Source: a virus. Taken from it: a DNA stretch of 64,000 bases. Numbering within the stretch: position 1 is the stretch's first letter; each line of letters opens with the position of its first letter. The notes under the pieces are model-generated. The model was not told the origin of the DNA and did not search any database. It saw only the letters and a program-made list of their open reading frames with translations. The position numbers and the translations under genes are program-made. The stretch lies in the IMG/VR virus record IMGVR_UViG_3300034012_003212, positions 186,001-250,000 of that record; one strand, 5' to 3'. Below, piece after piece: positions 56,404-64,000 of this stretch.

Positions 56404-57915
56404 TTAATTGCGTATTATCTTCGTTGAATCCGATTCTTTGAATATTCGAAGGTTTAATTCCATGAAATCTGTCTTCGGTATATTCGTCCAGAATTCTAAT
56501 GCGACGTCATTAAAGTCGTCATCTGAAGAGTATTGTGCTATGATGATATCCTGGTCAAAGAATTTTGCATTTCCAGATACATGTTCAACGTCGATTATCA
56601 CATAGTTCACAGTGCCAGAAGGATTCAATTCATATGCTACTTTCTTCGTGTGGAATGTCGCAGAGCCACCAATGCTCATATTGCGCAATGAAATCTTCTT
56701 ATCGAACCTTTCTTCTTTAATGTATGCAGAAAGAAACCATTCAGATAGATCGTTTTGATTGAAATCCTGGCCTGAGATATATATCTGTGTTATCTGGTTT
56801 AATGTATTCGCCTGTAAAAGCGATGACTCTTCTTCTGGGACTCCTGGAACTTCTATAGAGAAACACAGAGCACCTTGTGTGATTTCCCCCTCTCCTCCTG
56901 CTATATACTTGAACGTTTGGAAAGGATTGTTCGAACCGTTTATGTCGATCCTGAATTTTGTGATGTCATTGTATACTGCATCACTTAGATCATTGCTGTC
57001 CACAACCGGAACTGTGATCGTGTTTCCTGACTTTGAAACCGGATCGCTGATTATAAGATAGAACTCATCTCCCGATTCGTTGGATACCTTTATCCTCTGG
57101 CCTACTGTGAAATTTGACGTCGGATAGAAGCCGTCGAACACCAGTTTCATAGACCCTGATGTTGCACTCGTATTGGAAGAAAGAACGGGATTTGCATTAC
57201 TTACCTGCTTTTTTGATTTCGACATCTCGATGCTTGATGCAAATGTCTGCATCGTGTTTCCTTTAAAGAACTCCGTCGTGAGATCGAGCACAGGCATATA
57301 TGTCTCCACTTCGACAGAGAAATCCATTTTTATCCTTTGATCGCCCCCGACGTCATAGTTGAAGTTCTTTTCTCCTGGTATCGGAGCCGGAAACATAGCC
57401 CTTGCAGGTATCCTGAAGGTTTTATACCTGAAACTGAAAGGGACACTTTTGAAAAACTGGGAAAAAGCAACCTCGAATATCCTGAAATAATCTAAGATTA
57501 TGTCAGCATACATCTTAACCTGAAATGTTACCCTCAGGGGCACGGCAAACCCTCTCGCTGAAAACGTCTTCATCTGGCCATCTACCAGCTTCTGGTATTC
57601 CATGCGAACGAAATTATTGGTCAATGCATCTTCTGCCACACTGACTGATGCCATATTCACCACTCCTCTAGGTATGGGGTCGAAGTTTCCATCAGCAAAA
57701 TCGAATTTACAGTTATCGAAATTGATGAAGTTATCCTGTATAAATCTCCCGTCTCCGACTATTGAGTAGTAAAATGGAACAGAATAAGTTCGAGTCTCTG
57801 TAGGAGATACAACCACATCGTATTTTATCCTATCGTTGAGAGTGTTTATGAATGCGATGATCAGAGATCGCAGAAAAACATCATCTGTGTTTGTCTTAAA
57901 GTTAAATGGCAGCAT
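56404..57915 (-). CDS. Probable tail sheath stabiliser/completion protein, gp15-like (503 aa)
   Basis: Start at the ATG at 57915 (MLPFNFKTNTDD), not the TTG five codons earlier. The first ~230 residues have the gp15/gp3 tail-terminator layout: an early helix FLRSLIIAFINTLNDR, a YSVPFYYSIVG strand pair, then PLRVTFQVKMYADIILDYFRIFE and IKMDFSVEVETYMP. The remaining ~270 residues are an extra beta-rich part not in T4 gp15. Assignment is by pattern, moderate. Confidence 0.55.
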   Translation of the reverse strand: MLPFNFKTNTDDVFLRSLIIAFINTLNDRIKYDVVVSPTETRTYSVPFYYSIVGDGRFIQDNFINFDNCKFDFADGNFDPIPRGVVNMASVSVAEDALTNNFVRMEYQKLVDGQMKTFSARGFAVPLRVTFQVKMYADIILDYFRIFEVAFSQFFKSVPFSFRYKTFRIPARAMFPAPIPGEKNFNYDVGGDQRIKMDFSVEVETYMPVLDLTTEFFKGNTMQTFASSIEMSKSKKQVSNANPVLSSNTSATSGSMKLVFDGFYPTSNFTVGQRIKVSNESGDEFYLIISDPVSKSGNTITVPVVDSNDLSDAVYNDITKFRIDINGSNNPFQTFKYIAGGEGEITQGALCFSIEVPGVPEEESSLLQANTLNQITQIYISGQDFNQNDLSEWFLSAYIKEERFDKKISLRNMSIGGSATFHTKKVAYELNPSGTVNYVIIDVEHVSGNAKFFDQDIIIAQYSSDDDFNDVALEFWTNIPKTDFMELNLRIFKESDSTKIIRN

Positions 57916-57920
57916 ATGTT

Positions 57921-57928
57921 TATATATC
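57921..57928 (-). promoter_or_regulatory. GATATATA motif before the gp15-like gene
   Basis: Ends 5 bases before the ATG at 57915 and overlaps the end of gp46. If functional it gives a leaderless mRNA, as at 15951. Confidence 0.3.
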
Positions 57929-59597
57929 AATTTACGGGCTCTAGTTCTATTGAACTGAAACCATTTGCCTTTTTCGTTCTGAGGATGTAATCGAATTCCT
58001 CATGTGGAAGCTGTGCATGGTTCACAACTATCGTGTTTAGCCTCATATCCCTCGTTATCTTTCCTAGTATTCTGATGACATGGTAGACGTTTCCCTGATC
58101 AACGGATGAAAAGACCTCATCGAGGAACAATATGTTAAGCTCAGGGAACCTCATCTTCATCAGTTTTATGAGGCCGACGAGAACTATTATGTCGAGCTTC
58201 TTTGTCTCGCCTGTCGAGAGAGTTTTGGGTGATATCTCTTCTCCGAGGTGAAAAAGTTTTGCCTCAAATTCTTCGTCGAATGATGCAGCATACTCCGACC
58301 CCATTTCAGTCGATAGATCTGATATGTACGTGTTTAATACAGGCAGGAGGTTTCGTATTGCCATGGTCTTTATTCCACCATCTCCTAGTATAGAATCAAG
58401 GACTCTTATGTATGAGGATTTTGATTCTGCTTTTGTCCGTATTTCTTGCTTCTCTTCAAGAAGGGCTTCTGATTCTTCTATGAGTTTGGCTATGACCCCA
58501 ACATCTTCATTCTTTGATCCCTGGTTCTCCAGAAAATCTATCTTTGACTTTATCGTCTTTATTGATGATTGAGTGTTGATTCGCCTTTCTCGAATGGATT
58601 CGTTGAGTTCCTTAAGTTTATCTATAGATTCATTGACCTCTTTGAGGAGATTCTTTTTATCCAGCATGTTGCTCTTCAGGCTATCTATCTCTGCCAATAT
58701 GCTTTGTTTTGAACTCTCTCTGAAACTCAGTTCCATTTCACGGCCACATGTTGGGCAGCTGTCTTTTTCAAACAGCGTGAGTTCTTTTTCTTTTATGTCT
58801 ATAGTGTATTTAGTTTTCCTCACTTCTTCCTCGAGGTTACTCCTCTTTGGCGAGAGATTATTGTAAGATTCTTTCACTTTAGAGTCTTCGATACTTATCT
58901 CTTTTGATTCCTCCTCGAGGTGCTGGGCATTTAATGTGAGTCGTTCTATTTCTTCGCTCGCATCCTGTTTCATCTTCTTTTCTATTTCTGCCCTTTTTTC
59001 TATGCTCTTCTGTATCGATGATTCTATCCATGTGATTTCTTTGTTGACGGAATCGAGGATGTTCTTAACATCCCTGGAATCAGCCTTCAACAATTCGCGC
59101 ATCTGGTTTATTATATCCAAAGAAAAAAGACGGTCTATGATCGCCCGTTTATCTGAAGGCGTCATGTCTATAAAACTCTTAAAGTCATTTATGTTCAGGC
59201 TTATGAGGTTGTCGAAAACATAGAAGGGCATTTTGAATATCTCGTCCTCGAGGTACTTCTGGATGTTTGCCTTTCCAGCCTCTCCGATGACTGCGCCGTC
59301 AACTGTGACTTCAAATGTATTCGGGGATATGCCTCTTTCTATTACCACGTTTCGCTGTGACGCTTCTAACTCTATCCTCACCCATGCATTTTTGTTCTTT
59401 CGATTCGCCAGGTCCTTCAAACTCTTGTTTGTGACCTTTCCATAGAGTGCGAATGTTATGCAGTTCAAAAAACTTGATTTACCAGTTGCATTGTCTCCTG
59501 TGAGCATGAAAAATCCAGGATTGTTCTCGAAATCAATCCTCTGTACCTTGTTGCCGTAGGAAGATATGTTCCTCCATGCTATCCTCTTTATCCTCAT
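57927..59597 (-). CDS. 46: Recombination nuclease subunit gp46 (Rad50-like, 556 aa)
   Basis: SMC/Rad50-type ATPase that works with gp47 to resect DNA ends for recombination-dependent replication. Walker A GDNATGKSS at 34-42, a zinc-hook CPTC at 281-284 between coiled coils, signature LSTGETKKLD, and Walker B LNILFLDE at 487. The stop of gp47 overlaps its ATG, so the subunits are co-translated. Length is normal for T4 gp46. Confidence 0.95.
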   Translation of the reverse strand: MRIKRIAWRNISSYGNKVQRIDFENNPGFFMLTGDNATGKSSFLNCITFALYGKVTNKSLKDLANRKNKNAWVRIELEASQRNVVIERGISPNTFEVTVDGAVIGEAGKANIQKYLEDEIFKMPFYVFDNLISLNINDFKSFIDMTPSDKRAIIDRLFSLDIINQMRELLKADSRDVKNILDSVNKEITWIESSIQKSIEKRAEIEKKMKQDASEEIERLTLNAQHLEEESKEISIEDSKVKESYNNLSPKRSNLEEEVRKTKYTIDIKEKELTLFEKDSCPTCGREMELSFRESSKQSILAEIDSLKSNMLDKKNLLKEVNESIDKLKELNESIRERRINTQSSIKTIKSKIDFLENQGSKNEDVGVIAKLIEESEALLEEKQEIRTKAESKSSYIRVLDSILGDGGIKTMAIRNLLPVLNTYISDLSTEMGSEYAASFDEEFEAKLFHLGEEISPKTLSTGETKKLDIIVLVGLIKLMKMRFPELNILFLDEVFSSVDQGNVYHVIRILGKITRDMRLNTIVVNHAQLPHEEFDYILRTKKANGFSSIELEPVN

Positions 59598-60688
59598 TTT
59601 CCTGTGCTCCTCTGGGAAATTGCTCTTGTGTAGAGATCCTGTAAGTGGTTCTTGAGTTTATTTTTAACTTTGACGTTGTACCTGTCCATTGAATTTATCA
59701 TTTCTTCGCTGAGTTTCATAACATCCATCGGAGAATTATCATGCGAACTCACGGATTCTACTGGCTCCTCTTCTGTTTTCTTCTTGCCCACAGGAAAGAG
59801 GCTCCTCGCACAGCCTTCGAATATCCTCACAAATTCCTGATATGGGAAATCTGGATACTTATAGAAATCAACTACGACATCGACGAAATTATTTTTCACT
59901 AGATTTTCTATTTCATAGATGGGCATATCCAACAGGGAATCCATCTCAACTTTAAGGAACTCCGGGCAGTTCCTGTTCTTTATGAACTCATACTCAAGGG
60001 TTTCGGTATCGATGATCCAGAAACCTTTTTCGTTTCCAACATCAGACCTTGTCATTGAATAAGGAGGTCCGACGAATATCACGTTTCCGTTTTTCTGTCT
60101 GTGGTGTATGTGTCCCGAGAAAACTAGTTTGAACTTTGAGAAATCTTCTGCTATGCACCCTTCTTCTATCTTCCTCCATGGATTAAAGTCTGCGCCCTTC
60201 ATGTCAGTGTGTGCGAAGAGCACTTCTGCTTTCTGTGATGCCAATAAGTCCATTGCAGACCTCTCAGAATCGTGGCGGTTTTTGTCGTCTCCGTATCTCC
60301 ATGGCATCAGACCAAATATTCGATTTCCGTACTTCTGCGTACACGGCTCTCGAAAAACCCGTATGTTCTCTATCAGTCCTAGCGTGGGTTCGACTGAGTT
60401 GATGTCATTCGTATTCCTATCGTGGCAGTCGTGGTTTCCTAGTATTATGTCTATTGGCGCTATCTTGGATAGTTCCTCAAATTTCCTGGGAACTGAATCC
60501 AGGACCTTCATATGGATAGACTGCCGGGAATCAAAAACATCGCCAAGGTGTATTATCCTGTCGCCGTTATTCATCCTCTTCTTAACTTCTCTTTTGAACC
60601 AGTCGAGGGTTGAAAGCTGAATCTCCAACCACTCCTGCGAACAGTTCCTGACTCCAAAGTGTGTATCACTGATAATGAATAGTTTCAT
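59594..60688 (-). CDS. 47: Recombination nuclease subunit gp47 (Mre11-like, 364 aa)
   Basis: Metal-dependent phosphoesterase. Motifs: DTH at residues 8-10, GDVFD at 49-53, GNHDCHD at 84-90, then AHTDMKG and GHIHHRQ, all expected of Mre11 nucleases. A C-terminal capping region follows. Pairs with gp46 encoded directly downstream. Confidence 0.95.
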   Translation of the reverse strand: MKLFIISDTHFGVRNCSQEWLEIQLSTLDWFKREVKKRMNNGDRIIHLGDVFDSRQSIHMKVLDSVPRKFEELSKIAPIDIILGNHDCHDRNTNDINSVEPTLGLIENIRVFREPCTQKYGNRIFGLMPWRYGDDKNRHDSERSAMDLLASQKAEVLFAHTDMKGADFNPWRKIEEGCIAEDFSKFKLVFSGHIHHRQKNGNVIFVGPPYSMTRSDVGNEKGFWIIDTETLEYEFIKNRNCPEFLKVEMDSLLDMPIYEIENLVKNNFVDVVVDFYKYPDFPYQEFVRIFEGCARSLFPVGKKKTEEEPVESVSSHDNSPMDVMKLSEEMINSMDRYNVKVKNKLKNHLQDLYTRAISQRSTGK

Positions 60689-61146
60689 CAGAATAACTTT
60701 TTAATGTTCATTTTTGATAAAATACGGTATTCGCTGTCGAGTTCACTGAGTATCTTCTCCTTGTGCGTTAGGCTGAGCTTTTTGAACATGTTCTCATAGC
60801 TACAACCAAGGTATTCACAGGATCCTATCATCATCTCCACAATAGTGTATGTGGAATCTTTTGCCTTTACATTTTCCACGATGAAGCAGAAGAAATCGTT
60901 TAATTTTGCTTTTGGGAACTTCCGTTTCACCTGGAGCTTTAGGCTGTACTTGCTATCGTGTGTTATTTCTTCTATGATATGGAGAAGGTTGGTCAATCGT
61001 GCATACTTCTCATTGTCATAGTATTCATTCAAATAATCATCGGCGTATTCATTACTGATCTTCATATCGCGCACGTGGAAATGTTCGTGCTCTATCTGGC
61101 CAGTGTTGAAACTGTTATCCAGTATTTTGTCCCCTGTTCTTCTCAT
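60688..61146 (-). CDS. Hypothetical protein between gp41 and gp47 (152 aa)
   Basis: Helical protein (LLHIIEEITHDSKYSLKLQ; CEYLGCSYENMFKKLSLTHK). Position in the replication/recombination operon and a one-base overlap with gp47 suggest a role in DNA metabolism. Family not identified. Confidence 0.65.
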   Translation of the reverse strand: MRRTGDKILDNSFNTGQIEHEHFHVRDMKISNEYADDYLNEYYDNEKYARLTNLLHIIEEITHDSKYSLKLQVKRKFPKAKLNDFFCFIVENVKAKDSTYTIVEMMIGSCEYLGCSYENMFKKLSLTHKEKILSELDSEYRILSKMNIKKLF

Positions 61147-61161
61147 GCTGTATGTGTTTTT

Positions 61162-62466
61162 TTATTGAGCGGGTTCTAATGTCTCTCTTATCATCATCTT
61201 TGGGTACTCTACCAAGAATTTTTTCCTCATGCCAGAGTCTTCTGAATTCCTAAGTGCGAGTGATTTAAGGACGTATTCTCCCTCTGCTTTCATGAGATCA
61301 CTCTGTATGATTCCATATAGAGTATCTACAGTTGAAGCGAGACCCATGGATTCAGATATATCGGTCATGCTCATATCAGTCGAACCCACATTAGTCCTGT
61401 TTATCTGTGTTGCTGATGCTATAGCCCAGTTATTTCGAAGAGCCATAGCTCGAACATCTTCTGATATCTGCTTAACCTTTATATAGAGGTTCTCCGTGTT
61501 AGGGTTCCTCCAGTTCTTCATTATGTTAAGATAATCTATAACGATGAGATCAAATTTTATGCCTTTGGTCTCTTCCTTTTTTCTGATAAACGATTCTATG
61601 TCATTAGCAGACGCAGTCGACGTTGGATAAGACTTTATGTACAATGCACCGAACGGATTGTAACCATCGCCGTAATCTATAACCTTACGTATATTCTTCT
61701 TCAGCCACAAGGAATCCTTTTCGATGAGTTTTTTGGAATACTCACCAGTGGAAACACCCATGAGATTGGAAGATATCCTTTGGAGGTACTGGTAATCAAG
61801 GAGCTCAAGCGTTATGATCATCACATTCTTCCCTGTTCTTACTGCATTCGCAGCTAGATTAAGGAGCCACACAGACTTACCAGATTTTTGTGCACCCATG
61901 AGAACATTGAGTGTTCCGGGTATCCAACCTCCCCCCATGGTCTGATCTATGAAATTATATCCCGTGGAGAACGATTTCATTGTTATAGACCTATGGTTCT
62001 CGGGATCAGAGAAGTCCAAACAGTCATCGTTTGCGAGATCTATACTAGCGCCATCTCGTATGATATTGACAACACGATCCGCAACATCCTTTGCATTCTG
62101 TGCCGTTACCTTCTGGCCTTTCATGAATGTGAAAGCATCGAATAGAGTTGTGTTCAATGCTCTCCAGGATATCCAGCCTTCGAGTGTCTGCTGGAGCCAA
62201 TCTTCATCGTAACCGCTGTTGTTCTCTATTAGGCTATCAATGTAATCGACCGACAATACATCCTCTAGCTTGTTGGTCTGAACAAGGTGCTTGAGCTGCC
62301 TTTTCTCCGGAGAATGTTTGTATTTTTCAAAGAACCTCCTGCTGAGCTCGTATGCTTTACGTATCTCCGGTGTCTCAAAGTATTCATCCTTTACCGATTC
62401 AAAGTACTTGTAATCAGCAAGAATCTGGTTGAGTATTATCTTTTCCGTCTGCACATCGCCGTTCAT
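61162..62466 (-). CDS. 41: Replicative DNA helicase gp41 (DnaB-like, 434 aa)
   Basis: Hexameric 5'-3' helicase that unwinds the phage fork with the primase. RecA-type core: Walker A GAQKSGKS at 191-198, Walker B KFDLIVIDYLNIM, and the DnaB motif ASATQINRTN, with ALRNSEDSG near the C-terminus. The N-terminal ~150 residues are the interaction domain. Follows a small gene and uvsX. Confidence 0.93.
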   Translation of the reverse strand: MNGDVQTEKIILNQILADYKYFESVKDEYFETPEIRKAYELSRRFFEKYKHSPEKRQLKHLVQTNKLEDVLSVDYIDSLIENNSGYDEDWLQQTLEGWISWRALNTTLFDAFTFMKGQKVTAQNAKDVADRVVNIIRDGASIDLANDDCLDFSDPENHRSITMKSFSTGYNFIDQTMGGGWIPGTLNVLMGAQKSGKSVWLLNLAANAVRTGKNVMIITLELLDYQYLQRISSNLMGVSTGEYSKKLIEKDSLWLKKNIRKVIDYGDGYNPFGALYIKSYPTSTASANDIESFIRKKEETKGIKFDLIVIDYLNIMKNWRNPNTENLYIKVKQISEDVRAMALRNNWAIASATQINRTNVGSTDMSMTDISESMGLASTVDTLYGIIQSDLMKAEGEYVLKSLALRNSEDSGMRKKFLVEYPKMMIRETLEPAQ

Positions 62467-62759
62467 AGGTATGGACTCCGAAGGAATTGTATGGTTCTTT
62501 TTGTTTTTGTTGTTGTCACTTCAGCGTACCCTTCTTTGCCACACCACTCGATGAATTTATTCCTCCATGATTCTTCCGTCGGATGCTTGAATGCATATGA
62601 CAACGAGTGCTCACTTATAGAATCGCTTTCCTTCTCTTTCAAAAAAACAAGAAGGTCGTACAGTGCATCGTTAAATGACTTGTACTCGTCATTTTTATGA
62701 TGTAATTTTAATGTAAGGCAAAGTGGAACTTTCTTCTCATCAAATAATATCTTCGTCAT
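62463..62759 (-). CDS. Hypothetical protein between uvsX and gp41 (98 aa)
   Basis: Small helical protein (FNDALYDLLVFLKEKE, ESWRNKFIEWCGKEGYAEV). It overlaps both neighbours (20 bases with uvsX, 4 with gp41), so it is co-translated. A helicase-loading role is attractive from position only. Confidence 0.6.
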   Translation of the reverse strand: MTKILFDEKKVPLCLTLKLHHKNDEYKSFNDALYDLLVFLKEKESDSISEHSLSYAFKHPTEESWRNKFIEWCGKEGYAEVTTTKTKRTIQFLRSPYL

Positions 62760-63984
62760 ACAGCTCTTCCTCGATGTGACTTAAATCCTCTGTTATTTCT
62801 GTTATGTTAGGGAGTTCAAATAACGGACGAATTATTTTAGAATCAAGTTCCCTTAGTATTTCTTCCGTGAAGACTTCTTTTCTGAATATTTGGCTCGATT
62901 TAATGTTTTCTCCTAAGTGACGAACTGCGTACGTTTTAGGATTTGCTGAATCGTCTGGAACGTAAATGAATTCGCCAGTAGGAACGCTGTCGTATACCGG
63001 TTTACCCCTTTTGACGACTTGTACTCCGTTTTCATCAAGAACCGGGACCATGTCTATTTTTTCTTCTAGTTTACCGGGCCCTATTCCAATGCTTTCCCAC
63101 GACACATATTTCTCGAGTCCAACGTATGGATTCATTCCTGTCAAGAATGATATATGGAATTTGACTGGTATAGTCTTCGTGAACCTGCTCTTTTTCAATT
63201 TAGAGGTAACAACAATACCCGTTCCCGTCATCCCTTGTTTTTCTGCTTCCTTGTTGTTCTCCTTTAGTTTTGCCTTTTGGAGCATCAGAATCATAGAAGC
63301 TGCATATTCTGGTCCACCTCCGCCACTCATCCTCTGGGAGGGAACATACGAACCTATTTCTGCGTAGCTGTGGTTTGTGAAGACGAGCGGTATCTTGAGT
63401 TCGGCGAGATCTGTTGTTATGATCCTGAAAAGGCTCCTGAGACCGGCCTGGCGAGTCATGTCTTTCTTCTCGCTACCGGAGACCGCGTCATCCCTCTCTT
63501 TATCTGTTCCAAGATTTCCGAGTGAGTCTATCACCATGAGAATTTTCGGGAGTTCAAATCCTTTGTTCTTTTTTTCCTTCATCTCTATGTAGAGATTCGA
63601 ACATATCTTCTTTAATGCTGTTATCGTTTTAACGGGCTCGTGCCTGAACCTGTTCAGATCAACACCAAATTTTCCACACACATCCCTATCGACTGCTGCT
63701 TCAGTGTCACAATAGATCACGGCGTAGCCCATCTTCTGGGCCTCTCTTGCTATGTTAAGACACAGAAATGTTTTTCCCGTGCCACTCTCTCCTGAAAGAG
63801 CAACACTTCTTGTGTTTGGTATTCCGCCAAAAAGTGAACCTGTCATCTGTGCATTTACCATGTAATTACCGGTTGGTATATGCTCATCTATGATGCTAAA
63901 CTTACTATCTGCTATTATTGAACCCAGGTCGTTCACCTTCGACATGGTCTTCGAAAGGTCCTCGAACGAAAATACTTTGCTCAT
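62740..63984 (-). CDS. uvsX: RecA-like recombinase UvsX (414 aa)
   Basis: Pairs homologous DNA in recombination and recombination-dependent replication. Walker A GESGTGKT at 65-72, the AVIYCDTEAAVD segment, Walker B ILMVIDSLGNL, and FTNHSY followed by SGGGGPEYAA (the L2-type DNA-binding loop). Length is close to T4 UvsX (391 aa). RBS GAGGA lies just upstream of the ATG near the right edge. Confidence 0.95.
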   Translation of the reverse strand: MSKVFSFEDLSKTMSKVNDLGSIIADSKFSIIDEHIPTGNYMVNAQMTGSLFGGIPNTRSVALSGESGTGKTFLCLNIAREAQKMGYAVIYCDTEAAVDRDVCGKFGVDLNRFRHEPVKTITALKKICSNLYIEMKEKKNKGFELPKILMVIDSLGNLGTDKERDDAVSGSEKKDMTRQAGLRSLFRIITTDLAELKIPLVFTNHSYAEIGSYVPSQRMSGGGGPEYAASMILMLQKAKLKENNKEAEKQGMTGTGIVVTSKLKKSRFTKTIPVKFHISFLTGMNPYVGLEKYVSWESIGIGPGKLEEKIDMVPVLDENGVQVVKRGKPVYDSVPTGEFIYVPDDSANPKTYAVRHLGENIKSSQIFRKEVFTEEILRELDSKIIRPLFELPNITEITEDLSHIEEELYDEDII

Positions 63985-64000
63985 GGTTGATCCTCTGATA

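Overview
The window is part of a large tailed-phage genome of the T4-like (myovirus) kind. The evidence is a block of T4-type genes on the minus strand at the right end: uvsX, the gp41 helicase, the gp47/gp46 recombination nuclease, a gp55-like late sigma factor, gp4 head completion protein and the gp20 portal. The host is probably a member of the Bacteroidota or a relative, because several upstream regions carry TATTTTTG, a perfect match to the Bacteroidota -7 promoter consensus TAnnTTTG. The host is an inference and the species is not identifiable from this sequence.

Layout. (1) 1-11.4 kb: small, mostly minus-strand genes typical of an early or accessory region. It holds a muramidase with an N-terminal membrane signal, a BRCT-fusion protein, a pentapeptide-repeat protein, DUF2693-like and zinc-binding small proteins, two tRNAs (anticodons CAT and CCT) and one lone plus-strand dTDP-glucose 4,6-dehydratase. 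Four copies of a conserved ~60-bp promoter/palindrome element lie upstream of minus-strand genes here. (2) 11.4-38.9 kb: about 57 paralogous genes, one after another, coding for short leucine-rich-repeat-like proteins with constant N- and C-terminal caps and 2-6 internal 21-residue repeats. Nine are on the minus strand (11.4-15.7 kb) and about 48 on the plus strand (16.9-38.9 kb). They diverge from a ~1-kb non-coding hub (15.95-16.94 kb) that carries G-runs, polypyrimidine tracts, a ~47-bp tandem repeat and candidate promoters. Paralogs are nearly identical near the hub and decay toward 38.9 kb. (3) 38.9-53.7 kb: virion-assembly region with a flavodoxin-like reductase, four or five large unrecognised proteins with T4-leader-like N-termini, portal, gp4 and gp55. 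(4) 53.8-64 kb: an acidic-tailed 831-aa protein, a probable tail-completion protein, then the recombination and replication operon.

How it may work together. Two promoter classes can be proposed: a host-type TATTTTTG class upstream of small genes, and a GATATATA class upstream of the portal, other virion genes and both arms of the LRR array. The second could be read by the gp55-like sigma factor, which would make the LRR array late-expressed. The array shows shared blocks, length steps of one repeat, tandem amplification, frameshift and read-through. That is the pattern expected of a family reshuffled by recombination, for which the phage carries its own UvsX and gp46/47. The role of the LRR family is unknown. 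It is the most striking and possibly undescribed system in the window.
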